Origin: Paenibacillus segetis | GTDB taxonomy: Bacteria > Bacillota > Bacilli > Paenibacillales > Paenibacillaceae | Assembly: GCF_014639155.1 (NCBI RefSeq) | Contig: NZ_BMFT01000003.1 | Location: 248,001-312,000 of the forward strand | Length of the DNA: 64,000 nucleotides | Direction: 5' to 3' | In this document: piece after piece, positions 52,085 through 61,087 of the stretch | Layout: each line of letters begins with the position of its first letter | Position numbering within the stretch: the stretch's first letter is position 1 | Notes under the pieces: model-generated | What the model was told of the DNA's origin: nothing | Seen by the model: the letters and a program-made list of their open reading frames with translations, nothing else | Database searches by the model: none | Made by a program: the position numbers and the translations under genes

Positions 52085-52990
52085 TAGTAAGTCAGACTTA
52101 TTCCGTATCACCAAGCAGTTCAGAGATGCTATCTTAAATCTAATCGTTCGGGATATTTGCCATTGTAAATTCGCCCAGTTGATCCAAGGTAAGCTTTTGA
52201 TAACGTCAAACATGGGATGAGTATCGATACCAGTGTGATGTTTCTTTAAAATCTTAGCGGTATCACTATTGTCCAGGAGATCAGCTATCCTGGATTTATT
52301 AGTATTTCGGCCTATATTGCCGGAATTCTGGTCAGCATCAAATAATTCAGGCGCGTCTTCCGAATAATAGACATAATCAAAACCAGCGTGCTTGCCCATT
52401 CCGCTGAGGTCTTGAACGCATATTCCGACAAAGTTGCCGGTAAATCGTGTATATCCAAACATTTCGTTGGTCTCGTCTGCAAGATGCGAAAAAATCTCTA
52501 GCATTGGTCCAATATGTTGTCAGTTACCGCTATCCATTGCATATTGAAAATAAGAACGCTTTTAGCTTGATACGTGCTGCTGTTCCTAGGGGTACTTCTG
52601 TATCCAGGAGTTCTTCCCATTTAACGCACATATATGAACCCGTTTTATCATCTCAACTGATCCTCAAGTAGACATTATCTGTTGTATCATAGTATAAAAT
52701 CAGACTGGCCATCTGCTGTCTGCTGAAAGTGTTCCGTTTCAAACTCCATCTCCGTTTCCACCATGCAGCACATTGCCTGCTGAGGTTTGGCGACAAGACT
52801 TTGCCGATGAAATGACCATAGTGACTCTCGACCGTATATAAGTCAGCCGCTGTCTCGGGAAATGGATGCTCAGGCAGATTAAAGTCTCTAATCTCCAGGC
52901 GAGGTGTATTACCACCGCTTTCCACACGAAGTCAGCCTTCCTCTGTCTATTCCATTCGCTGGATAGCTCTCTCATATGCCTGACCTAAGT
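52085..52990 (-). pseudogene. Decayed C-terminal half of a GH43 xylosidase-type gene
   Basis: Fragments in family order: LEIRDFNLPEHPFPET, QQAMCCMVETEMEFETEHF, LILYYDTTDNVYLRIS, then GYTRFTGNFVGICVQDLSGM and GKHAGFDYVYYSED near 52,400. A tail with DLLDNSDTAKILKKHHTGI and TLDQLGEF follows. Frame changes occur between them. The catalytic domain is missing. It resembles the GH43 relic at 45 kb, so the two came from related genes. Confidence 0.75.
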
Positions 52991-53630
52991 CCAACCATAC
53001 GTTTTAAGACTCTCCTGTTCTAATCCAGTGTGGTCTCATAGCGAATTGGGCCAGAGAGTTTCGGCAGATATTCCTTTCGGTTGAGATCTGCCAACTGCGT
53101 CAAATGAACGAACGGTTCAAGCTTGGATATTGTACAGAAGTTACCGTTGACAAGTACCCTGTCGGAGGTAATTCAATTTCCGGAAATATTCATTTATACC
53201 AGAGTTAGATATAAGCGGCGGCCCATACCTATACAAAGCCGTACATGCACATTATTATCTTTGATTACGTGACTAATATTTTCACACCGTACACCCTGCA
53301 CCAATCACCAATTTGTGTGGTGAATTCCCCTGAGTAAGGAGATGGGCCAAATGCATCGATATCCGCACAGACAGGAATGACCTACGGAGTTTTTTGAATC
53401 TCCTTCAGTCTTCTGACTGCCTTGCTTGCCGAAAGATGGTTGTAGTCCACACCCAAGTACCATCCCGGTCCAAGGAAATCAAGGTATGGTCTTACCTCTA
53501 TGCAAACAGCGCGAATACCCAACACATGTATTCGCGCCATTTCTTCTGGAGAATTTCATCCTCTTCTCCGCACTGTCAGAAGAACGGAAGAGTGTAATTC
53601 TCCTCTTTCCCTTCTAAAGCTTTTTAAGCG
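52990..53630 (-). pseudogene. Decayed paralogue of the GH106-like gene
   Basis: At base level, 53,000-53,160 matches the C-terminal coding part of the GH106-like gene at 48.2-48.35 kb, and 53,440-53,620 matches its first 60 codons (the tract with the start, QRGEEEDIL-like region and the VCIEVRPYLDFLG-like region). The middle is mostly deleted. This shows a duplication of the gene followed by loss. Confidence 0.75.
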
Positions 53631-53685
53631 TATAATATTGAATTACTTAGCCATCTAGTATGTCCAAAGGTAACTTTCTGAAAAG

Positions 53686-55233
53686 TTACTTTACATTATT
53701 TTGTTGAGCCCACTCATCCAGTTGTTTTTGTTTCTCCGCAATCACCTTATCAATTCCAGCCGCTTTAAGTTTTTCGTTGAACTCAGGCAATACCTCTTCA
53801 GGATCAAGCACCCCTGATTCAAGTCCAATCCTTAATTGATTTGCTACGTTTGTAAGCGCTGTATACTCATTTTTAACTGGTTCTGGATTAAATGTGAAGC
53901 CCATTGCTTTGGATTTCGTTGCATTATCATTAAATTCTTTAGTCTGAGTCCAAATTTCTGGATCATTGCCCTTAAACACATAACCTAAGAACTCATTTCC
54001 AGTCATCCATTCCCATCCAGGGAAATAACTGCTGTTTGTCACATCTACACCCGGTGCAAAATCAATTACGTTATCTTCCACTTTCTGATAGTGCTTACCT
54101 TCTATACCCCAGTTAATCAAATTAATGAGATCTTTGTCAGTATAGAAGAGGTTTAGAATCTCCATTGCCTTTTCTTTATTCTCGGAATTCTGAGCTATAG
54201 ACCACATGAGGCTGGTTGCGTGTCCCGTGGTAGCCAGTGGTGTTCCCATCTCTACAACTACCATCTCAGTGTCTGTACCGCGGCTTTCACTGATTTGGTA
54301 ACCTGGCTTGCTACTTCCAAAATAACTAAACGCCTTATTTGCTCTCACAAGTTGACCGGGTGCAACCTGATTTGTAGCTGCATCACGCAGAATTAAGCCC
54401 TTATTATACCAATCATGTGTCTTAGTAACCAATTCTTTGTAATCTTTTGAATCATAAAAATTGGAAACTGTCAAATCATTAGGATCCATTAAGGCGCCAA
54501 ATACGGCGGCTGCATCACCGAGCGTATCATGCTGAAGATATTCCACCAATCCGATTCCGTTGTTTCCAGCTCCGCTCGGAACGAGAGGAGTAATACCCGG
54601 CTCATTATCTTTAATCGTTTGTAATACTTTTTCAACGTCATCCAAAGTCTTAATTGAAGCAGTGTCAATGTGATACTTGTCCACCAGATCCTTACGCATC
54701 ACATATGCAAAACTAGAGGCAAGATCATGTAACGAAGTTACTCCGTAAATATGCCCATTAACCTTACCTGCATTGATGTAGGTTTCACCGACACTATCTG
54801 CAATTCCCTTACCAGGGCCGGTGAGCAAATCATCCAGAGGAGCAAATTTACCGCTGACCGCCTGTGAAGCGTAGGTCCCAAGACCTGATACAAGCAAATC
54901 CAATTTTTCTCCGGAACTAAGCATTAGATTTGTTTGCTGAGTCCAATTGCCGAAAGCAATTGGTAAAATATCTACGGTCGCGTTAACTTTATCTTTTAAC
55001 AGCTTATTAATTTCATCTTCCACCAACTGCATATCCTTCGGCTCGGACTGAAATGATGGAATGGCCATTACGGCGTGGTATGTTTCCTCTCCTCCTGTAT
55101 TTGCAACATTATTATTGCCTTGGTTCTCTCCAGAGCTGTTATTATTCCCATTTGAAGAGCATGCACCAAGTAATCCGGACAAAACAGTAATTGCAGCAAG
55201 CATCCCGATAAATTTCTTTTTTCTTATTTTCAT
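53686..55233 (-). CDS. Oligosaccharide-binding lipoprotein 2, LplA/YtcQ type
   Basis: The 515-residue lipoprotein (lipobox LLGAC) is the paralogue of the binding protein at 37.7-39.2 kb, alike over its whole length. It is the nearer of the two to the permease pair and probably its main partner. AAAGGGTGG precedes the ATG and promoter B lies upstream. A hairpin without T run overlaps its stop codon. Confidence 0.9.
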   Translation of the reverse strand: MKIRKKKFIGMLAAITVLSGLLGACSSNGNNNSSGENQGNNNVANTGGEETYHAVMAIPSFQSEPKDMQLVEDEINKLLKDKVNATVDILPIAFGNWTQQTNLMLSSGEKLDLLVSGLGTYASQAVSGKFAPLDDLLTGPGKGIADSVGETYINAGKVNGHIYGVTSLHDLASSFAYVMRKDLVDKYHIDTASIKTLDDVEKVLQTIKDNEPGITPLVPSGAGNNGIGLVEYLQHDTLGDAAAVFGALMDPNDLTVSNFYDSKDYKELVTKTHDWYNKGLILRDAATNQVAPGQLVRANKAFSYFGSSKPGYQISESRGTDTEMVVVEMGTPLATTGHATSLMWSIAQNSENKEKAMEILNLFYTDKDLINLINWGIEGKHYQKVEDNVIDFAPGVDVTNSSYFPGWEWMTGNEFLGYVFKGNDPEIWTQTKEFNDNATKSKAMGFTFNPEPVKNEYTALTNVANQLRIGLESGVLDPEEVLPEFNEKLKAAGIDKVIAEKQKQLDEWAQQNNVK

Positions 55234-55270
55234 ATTTCAACCACCCTTTTAGTAATGCGTTACAAGTACC

Positions 55271-55334
55271 ATGATAGCGTTATCACTTATTGTTCTCTAA
55301 CACATTCCCGACCCAAGTTTAGCACTTTACCGAC
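55271..55334 (-). promoter_or_regulatory. GTCG-repeat promoter B (binding protein 2)
   Basis: GTCGGTAAAGTGCTA and GTCGGGAATGTGTTAGA lie 22 bp apart, then TAGAGA (-35), 17 bp and TATCAT (-10, 55271-55276), on the minus strand, 38 bases before the start codon. Confidence 0.75.
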
Positions 55335-55344
55335 CTTCATTGTT

Positions 55345-55468
55345 CCGTTAAAAGCCCCTTTCGGTGTCCATAACCACTTCTTGGAATTGGTAAATGATTC
55401 TGAAGTTCTGATAAAATGCTACTTCTCGCTCTTACTGACCAACCAGTATTAAAGGAAGTGCGAATCAT
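55345..55468 (-). pseudogene. N-terminal fragment of a GH2 gene
   Basis: Starting at an ATG behind AAAGGTGAG, the codons read MIRTSFNTGW and continue with a degenerate SELQ-like stretch. The intact GH2 enzyme in this locus begins MIRTSFNGDW. About 40 codons are left. It fills most of the gap between the yesN-type gene and promoter B. Confidence 0.6.
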
Positions 55469-55600
55469 TTCCATCTCACCTTTCCTGAATGTAATTCATT
55501 TATCTAGTATTACAAGGTAAATCACAGACAAAATCAAACATCAGTTCTAAAATAGCCTCTAATCAGTATCTTCACGGCTTCAAAATAGCCGCAAATACTG

Positions 55601-57196
55601 TCACCTTGACATTTGCCGAAACTCATTAGGATTGTAGCCTGTATGCTTTTTGAAGGTTTTAGAGAAATGGGAGAAGTGGGAATAGCCTACTGATGAAGCA
55701 ATATCTCCAATGGTTAGATTCGACTTTACAAGTAAATCCTTCGCCAATTTAATTCTTTCTTGGAGTAGAAATTCCATGACAGATTGCCCCGTTTCCTTCT
55801 TAAAGATCCTCGCCAGATAATCCGGATTCAGGAACGCGTGCTGAGCAATTTCTTCTCTCGATAAATCGCTTTGGTCAAGGTGCGCAATGATAAACTGCCT
55901 CACATTATCAACGATATGACTCGGATGGTGATCCTCCGGAACCTGTGACAATGCTCTCATGGTGGAATGCTCAACCCATCGCAAAAGATTCGTAATTGAT
56001 TTCGGAGCTTCGCGTGACAACTCCATAGATACTGAGTCGCCAAAAATTTCATTGGCCGTCTTTCCTTTGGCCAGTAGTACAAAGTATACCGACTGCAAGA
56101 AATTTTGATGGAACTGCTGTAACAAAGATGCATTCAGTTCGCCTCTGGCAATGCGTTCATCCAGAAATACCCGGATCTCCGACAGAATCTGCTCTTTCAT
56201 ACCGTTCTTGAGCATGGCAGCCCAGCGGCTCATGTCGGGGATGGATACTTTTGCTTCCGGCAACGCCTTATACCCGGTTAGTAAAAATACTTTGTTCTCA
56301 TATACTACATTATTACGTTCGAAATTCCGCAATTGCGACAGCGCACTCACCATTTCGTGCATCCGCACCACATTTCCAATATAAACCGACAAATCGCAAT
56401 AGAAGTAGCAATGACAAGAGTCAATATATTCCTTGCTAGAGGCATATAGCTGTTCCATCATGTCATCTTCTAGGTTCTCGGCACCAAAGGGAACAATAAA
56501 CAGTAAACAGCCACGATCTACCGAAATGATCTGTACGCTTTGCCCCTCCCTGGCCAGGATTTCAAACCCTGTTTTTTTTAAAGCATACTCCATAATCTTC
56601 TCGTCACGCACAGACAGTTCTTTGTTCCAACGCCGGACGCTGATCAAAACGGGAAGGAAAGTCATTTCTTCTGAGAATGGTATGTTTCGCGCTTCAAGTG
56701 CATTATGGATGGCGGAAGGGTTCGGGGCAATCTTTTGCTGAAGGAGTTCCGTCCAAAAGTGCTCGATTATTGATGGATGATTGCTGCTCCACAAACGCTC
56801 AAGCTCAGTCGATTTATTGTTCTGAGTTAGCTCTGCCTTTGCTTTCTCGATGGCTTGCTCCAGCTCCTCATCAGGAACTGGCTTGAGCAAATAATCAAGC
56901 CCTCCTAACCTGAGCGCTTCTTTGGCATAACGGAAGTCCGCATGACTGGTCAAAAAGATCGTTTGCACATTCGGCACATACTCATTTGCCCACTCCAGTA
57001 ACTCCAAGCCGGTTCCTAGAGGCATTTCGATATCACACAACATAATATGAATGGATTCATTTTGCAGCACTTCCTTAGCCTGCCTTACGTTATAAGCTTT
57101 ATATATATTGGTGATTTCCAGTTTCTTCACATCAAGATCCGCAATTAAGCCATTGACCACGTGAAGCTCGTCATCCACTATTAGCAAATTATACAT
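55601..57196 (-). CDS. yesN: YesN-type response regulator with AraC DNA-binding domain
   Basis: The 531-residue regulator has a receiver domain (DDE at 8-10, Asp55 in MLCDIEMP, Lys in LKPV). A long middle part follows, then two AraC helix-turn-helix motifs at the C-terminus (LSREEIAQHAFLNPDYLARI and IGDIASSVGYSHFSHFSKTF). It is the cognate partner of the kinase encoded upstream. It is the best candidate to bind the five GTCG-repeat promoters. The second ATG (57196) has GGGGG seven bases upstream and was chosen over 57202. Confidence 0.92.
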   Translation of the reverse strand: MYNLLIVDDELHVVNGLIADLDVKKLEITNIYKAYNVRQAKEVLQNESIHIMLCDIEMPLGTGLELLEWANEYVPNVQTIFLTSHADFRYAKEALRLGGLDYLLKPVPDEELEQAIEKAKAELTQNNKSTELERLWSSNHPSIIEHFWTELLQQKIAPNPSAIHNALEARNIPFSEEMTFLPVLISVRRWNKELSVRDEKIMEYALKKTGFEILAREGQSVQIISVDRGCLLFIVPFGAENLEDDMMEQLYASSKEYIDSCHCYFYCDLSVYIGNVVRMHEMVSALSQLRNFERNNVVYENKVFLLTGYKALPEAKVSIPDMSRWAAMLKNGMKEQILSEIRVFLDERIARGELNASLLQQFHQNFLQSVYFVLLAKGKTANEIFGDSVSMELSREAPKSITNLLRWVEHSTMRALSQVPEDHHPSHIVDNVRQFIIAHLDQSDLSREEIAQHAFLNPDYLARIFKKETGQSVMEFLLQERIKLAKDLLVKSNLTIGDIASSVGYSHFSHFSKTFKKHTGYNPNEFRQMSR

Positions 57197-57212
57197 TTCC
57201 ATTCCCCCTAAG

Positions 57213-58964
57213 TTATCCGGTCTCTACTTTTGGCATCGGGAGCATCACGCAAACCTCGGCTCCATGAGGTAACTGGTTTGAAATCTCCAGACTAGCTTCA
57301 TCCCCGTAAAGCAGCTTTAAGCGGCGCTGCACATTCCAGATACCGATATGCTCTCCCTGTTCATTGACGAGTGACTTATTCTTCCTGATAGCCAAAAGAA
57401 CATCAGTTGGGAAGCCGTTACCTGTATCTTCAATACAAAGCTTTAGATAAGGCTTGTTATTGTTGGCAGTGATGTCTGCACGAATTGTTAAATGAATCGG
57501 CTGATCCAGCGTAACCGCATGTTTAATAGTGTTTTCCACAAATGTATGGATTATCAGCGGCGGGACAAGCTCACCAACCAAATATTCAGGTACATCTGCA
57601 GAATATGCAAGTTGGTCCGGAAATCTGAGCTCCTGGATTCTAAGATAATTAGCTGTATGTTCCAATTCATCCTTTAAGCTTACAAAGCTCAAATTACTGC
57701 GGAACATGAAGCGGAAATAGCGGACCAGGCATTGGGACATTTCTTTAATCAGCTCATAATCCTTAACCTTAGCCAGATGGTAAATAATGTTTAGCGAGTT
57801 CAGGAAGAAATGGGGATTGATTTGCAGTTGCAGTCGTTGAAGTTCCTCTCGCTGCTTACTAAGCTTTTCTTCGTATACATTGATGGTTAGCTCTTGAATT
57901 TGCTCCATCATACTATTGAAGGTATGGTTCACGACCTGAAACTCATCCGAGCCGGAGTTTCTCTCGATACGAATATTTAGATTACCTTCTCGGATACGTT
58001 TCATTGCTAAAAGAAGACGATTCATTGGAACAAGCACAATCCTTCGGAGATAAGCTAGTCCGGTTAATACTACCAGCAATGAAGCTATGGAGGCTAAGAC
58101 TGCCAGCCACCGGAAATACGGTAGATTTTCTAGAATCTGTTCATCGGGAATGATCGCAATTAAGCTGAAGTCACCTTTAACAGAAGCAGCCCCAACAACC
58201 AGAAACTGGTTCTTTACTCCTGATAATTGATATCCCTTCGGAACTGGAGAAAGTTGTGCCGTTGTATTTTCCACCAAGGCTTTATTTGTCATTGCTTTGC
58301 CTTCCGCCGTGGCGAACAATGAACCACCCTTTGTTCCGAAGCTGATAAAATTTATCGGTATCATCATAGAATCTGCTTTTTGCCACGCACCAATATACAG
58401 ACCTTCTGTCCTCATAATATGCAAAATATAATATTCACCATTAATTTCCTGGGACTTCCAGCTCGCTGAGCCGAAGCCATTCACTCCGGGTTCGGCATCA
58501 ATCATCTGTTTAATGTATTCCTGCAGCTTTATCGACTGTGAGTAATCGTCGATTGTTTTGGCGGCCGAGAGAAAGTCGTCCCTATCCGGATAATACATGA
58601 AGAATGCGTCCACTGCCGAGTACAAGGGCAGATTATCTTGAAATGTGTTGAAAAGTGAAATGTTAGCCTTGTAATAATCATTTTCGGTTTTTGCTTGACT
58701 AATGGCAATGAACTGCATGCCAGAGGCGACAAGACTGTTTAAATACTTATCCACTTTCTCCAGCTCGTTGTCAACTTGATTCATATACAAAGTGGTCAGA
58801 TTCCTGTAGGAATCACTGACCTGTGAACGTACTACGCTGATAGCATACTGACTTCCGAGAATAATAACAATCAGTAAAGGGACGGTAAGCATCAGCATAC
58901 CCGATAACAATTTTGACTGTAGCGAATTTGGGGACCATTTAAGACGTATGCGATCCACTACCAT
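57213..58964 (-). CDS. yesM: YesM-type sensor histidine kinase
   Basis: The membrane kinase of about 583 residues has helices near 20-40 and 290-310 flanking a large extracellular sensor domain, then HAMP. His385 in INPHFFLN is the phosphorylated residue of this kinase class, and IEDTGNGFP is part of the ATP site. It likely senses a sugar or a loaded binding protein at the cell surface. The start is uncertain: ATG at 58964 is listed, but a GTG three codons later has better spacing to GGGAG. A terminator upstream separates it from the permease genes. Confidence 0.9.
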   Translation of the reverse strand: MVVDRIRLKWSPNSLQSKLLSGMLMLTVPLLIVIILGSQYAISVVRSQVSDSYRNLTTLYMNQVDNELEKVDKYLNSLVASGMQFIAISQAKTENDYYKANISLFNTFQDNLPLYSAVDAFFMYYPDRDDFLSAAKTIDDYSQSIKLQEYIKQMIDAEPGVNGFGSASWKSQEINGEYYILHIMRTEGLYIGAWQKADSMMIPINFISFGTKGGSLFATAEGKAMTNKALVENTTAQLSPVPKGYQLSGVKNQFLVVGAASVKGDFSLIAIIPDEQILENLPYFRWLAVLASIASLLVVLTGLAYLRRIVLVPMNRLLLAMKRIREGNLNIRIERNSGSDEFQVVNHTFNSMMEQIQELTINVYEEKLSKQREELQRLQLQINPHFFLNSLNIIYHLAKVKDYELIKEMSQCLVRYFRFMFRSNLSFVSLKDELEHTANYLRIQELRFPDQLAYSADVPEYLVGELVPPLIIHTFVENTIKHAVTLDQPIHLTIRADITANNNKPYLKLCIEDTGNGFPTDVLLAIRKNKSLVNEQGEHIGIWNVQRRLKLLYGDEASLEISNQLPHGAEVCVMLPMPKVETG

Positions 58965-58991
58965 CACTCCCTATTCACAAAATGTGGAAAA

Positions 58992-59022
58992 ACCCCATCA
59001 TCGCCACGCGCAATGATGGGGT
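58992..59022 (-). terminator. Terminator after the permease pair
   Basis: ACCCCATCAT and ATGATGGGGT arms are followed on the minus strand by TTTTTCC. It separates the permease unit from the kinase gene. Confidence 0.9.
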
Positions 59023-59073
59023 GTTGCCGGTGCTTGTGCTTTCGATTATTATCTTACGACAATGATCGATTGT

Positions 59074-59964
59074 CTATCCCTTGACAGCCCCAAGGGCGAT
59101 CCCTTTAACAAAATATTTCTGAAAGAAGGGATAAGTGACCATAATAGGAACGACACCGATGACTGCAATAGCCATTTTGACCGTCTCCAGCGGAGCGGTA
59201 TTAGCAAGTGCACTTGCATGAGAAGCAAAACTACCACTGGCGAGATACTGGGCATCCGATAATATCCGATTTAGCATATTTTGAATACCATATAGCTTGG
59301 TGTCATTAATATAAATCGTCCCATTCATCCAGTCATTCCAGTATACCAGAGTTTGGAACAAGCCTACCGTTGCCAATACTGGCGTTGACAGCCGCAAGAT
59401 AATCGACCGGAAGATCCTGAACTCTCCAGCTCCGTCGATACTTGCCGATTCAATGATCGCCATAGGAATTGAAGTGCGGAAAAAGGTCTGCATCAGCATT
59501 ACGTTAAAGCCGTTCATTAACAATCCCGGTACAATAAGCCCCCATACCGTATTCTTCACATCGAACAACTGTGTATAGACAAGGTAAGTTGGTACAAGAC
59601 CGCCATTAAATAACAAAGTAAAGAATACTACAAAAGCCAATGGCTTACTAGCCGGGTAATCACTGCGGGACATTGGATACGCAAGCAGCGCGGTAATAAA
59701 TAATCCGGCCGCCGTTCCAAAGACCGTTACAAAAATTGTAATTCCATAGGCCCGGAATATACCGGATCCGCCACCGGAAAACAAATACTCATAAGCCGCA
59801 GTACTAAACACTTTCGGAAAAAAGGAGTACCCATTCTTTAATATTTCTGTTTCGTCCGTCAGTGATGAAGCGAGCAAGAGGACGAACGGGGCAAGGCAGG
59901 CCACCGTCAAAATGATATAAATAATATTTGCAAACCACTGCCATGATCGGTTTTCTTGTGCCAT
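59074..59964 (-). CDS. Oligosaccharide ABC permease, LplC/YtcP type
   Basis: The 296-residue permease has six membrane helices and the EAA loop IIESASIDGAGEFRIFRSI. It forms the channel with the LplB-type subunit encoded 13 bases upstream. GGAGGAG precedes the ATG. The ATPase must come from elsewhere (MsmX-like). Confidence 0.92.
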   Translation of the reverse strand: MAQENRSWQWFANIIYIILTVACLAPFVLLLASSLTDETEILKNGYSFFPKVFSTAAYEYLFSGGGSGIFRAYGITIFVTVFGTAAGLFITALLAYPMSRSDYPASKPLAFVVFFTLLFNGGLVPTYLVYTQLFDVKNTVWGLIVPGLLMNGFNVMLMQTFFRTSIPMAIIESASIDGAGEFRIFRSIILRLSTPVLATVGLFQTLVYWNDWMNGTIYINDTKLYGIQNMLNRILSDAQYLASGSFASHASALANTAPLETVKMAIAVIGVVPIMVTYPFFQKYFVKGIALGAVKG

Positions 59965-59977
59965 TTGTCTCCTCCGT

Positions 59978-60931
59978 CTAGAACAATGCGTTGTCCTTGC
60001 TTATTTTTCGTACAATGAAATTTGCTGTAAGAACAAGTATGAAACCCACAATCGATTGATAAAAACCGGCTGCAGCCGACATCCCGACATCGCCTAAACC
60101 AAGCAGTCCACGATATACATAAGTATCAATAACATTAGTCGTATCATAGATTGCCCCGGAATTCATAGGCACTTGATAAAACAATCCAAAATCGGAGTAA
60201 AAGATTTTTCCAACAGATAGCAGCGTAAGCATGATAATCATAGGAGCAATCAGAGGGAGCGTAATCCCGCGAATCTGTTGCCACTTTGAAGCGCCGTCTA
60301 GCCGGGCAGCCTCATAGTATTCTTCATCAATTCCGATAATTGCTGCAAAATATACAACTACATTGAACCCGAGACCTTTCCAAAGGGATACGAAGGTCAG
60401 GATATAAGGCCAATATTTGGACTCGAAGTAGAACATGATATCATCCATGCCTAGTGCAGGGAGGATTGTCTTGTTAATAAAGCCTGTATCCAGACTCAGC
60501 ATCGCATAACCCAGATAAGCTACAATTACGATGGAAATCAGTTGCGGGAGTAGGATAATGCTCTGATAGAATCGGGCCAAGAACTTCTGCCGCACTTCAT
60601 TCAACAGAATAGCCAGTAAAATTGCAAGCACGGTTCCAATAATGATCCAGGATACATTGTAAAGTATGGTATTTCTAGTGATGATATATGCATCTGAGGT
60701 TGTAAATAAATATTCGAAGTTTTTAAATCCGACCCAATCGCTGGCAAAAATACCTTTGGTAAAATTCACTTCCTTGAACGCAATAATCAAACCAAACATA
60801 GGTAAATAATTGTTTAATAATAAATAAAGCAAGCCAGGCAGAACCATTAAGGTTAGCGGCAAGTATTTTCGCATTCGGCTTCTCTTTTTCACAGGGACAT
60901 TTGCTTCCCTGTTTATCGCCATTTGCGCCAT
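59978..60931 (-). CDS. Oligosaccharide ABC permease, LplB/YteP type
   Basis: The permease is 317 residues long, with a basic N-terminal lead (KKRSRMRKYLPL) and six helices. The EAA loop is EEYYEAARLDGASKWQQIRG. AAAGG before the ATG at 60931 favours that start over the GTG three codons earlier. Promoter C lies upstream. Confidence 0.92.
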   Translation of the reverse strand: MAQMAINREANVPVKKRSRMRKYLPLTLMVLPGLLYLLLNNYLPMFGLIIAFKEVNFTKGIFASDWVGFKNFEYLFTTSDAYIITRNTILYNVSWIIIGTVLAILLAILLNEVRQKFLARFYQSIILLPQLISIVIVAYLGYAMLSLDTGFINKTILPALGMDDIMFYFESKYWPYILTFVSLWKGLGFNVVVYFAAIIGIDEEYYEAARLDGASKWQQIRGITLPLIAPMIIMLTLLSVGKIFYSDFGLFYQVPMNSGAIYDTTNVIDTYVYRGLLGLGDVGMSAAAGFYQSIVGFILVLTANFIVRKISKDNALF

Positions 60932-60965
60932 TCTGATCACCCTTTCAACTCTTGTCTATGCTTCT

Positions 60966-61030
60966 ATGTTACTGACTTTTGCAGAATGTCTCTATCAGAA
61001 TACCGACCTATCTATTATCACTATTTCGAC
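60966..61030 (-). promoter_or_regulatory. GTCG-repeat promoter C (permease pair)
   Basis: GTCGAAATAGTGATA and GTCGGTATTCTGATAGA lie 23 bp apart, then TAGAGA (-35), 17 bp and TAACAT (-10, 60966-60971), on the minus strand. Confidence 0.75.
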
Positions 61031-61047
61031 TTCTCCGTAATTAAAAA

Positions 61048-61076
61048 ACCGCCCACGGCTACAAAGCCGGAGCGGT
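61048..61076 (-). terminator. Terminator after the GH3 gene
   Basis: ACCGC/GCGGT arms with an inner CGGCT/AGCCG stem, then TTTTTTAA on the minus strand. It lies 18 bases upstream of promoter C. Confidence 0.88.
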
Positions 61077-61087
61077 CTTCCTGTATG

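Noticed and set aside
53670-53689. Rho-independent terminator at the end of binding protein 2
   Set aside because: The stem overlaps the stop codon and no T run follows, so it was not listed as a terminator.
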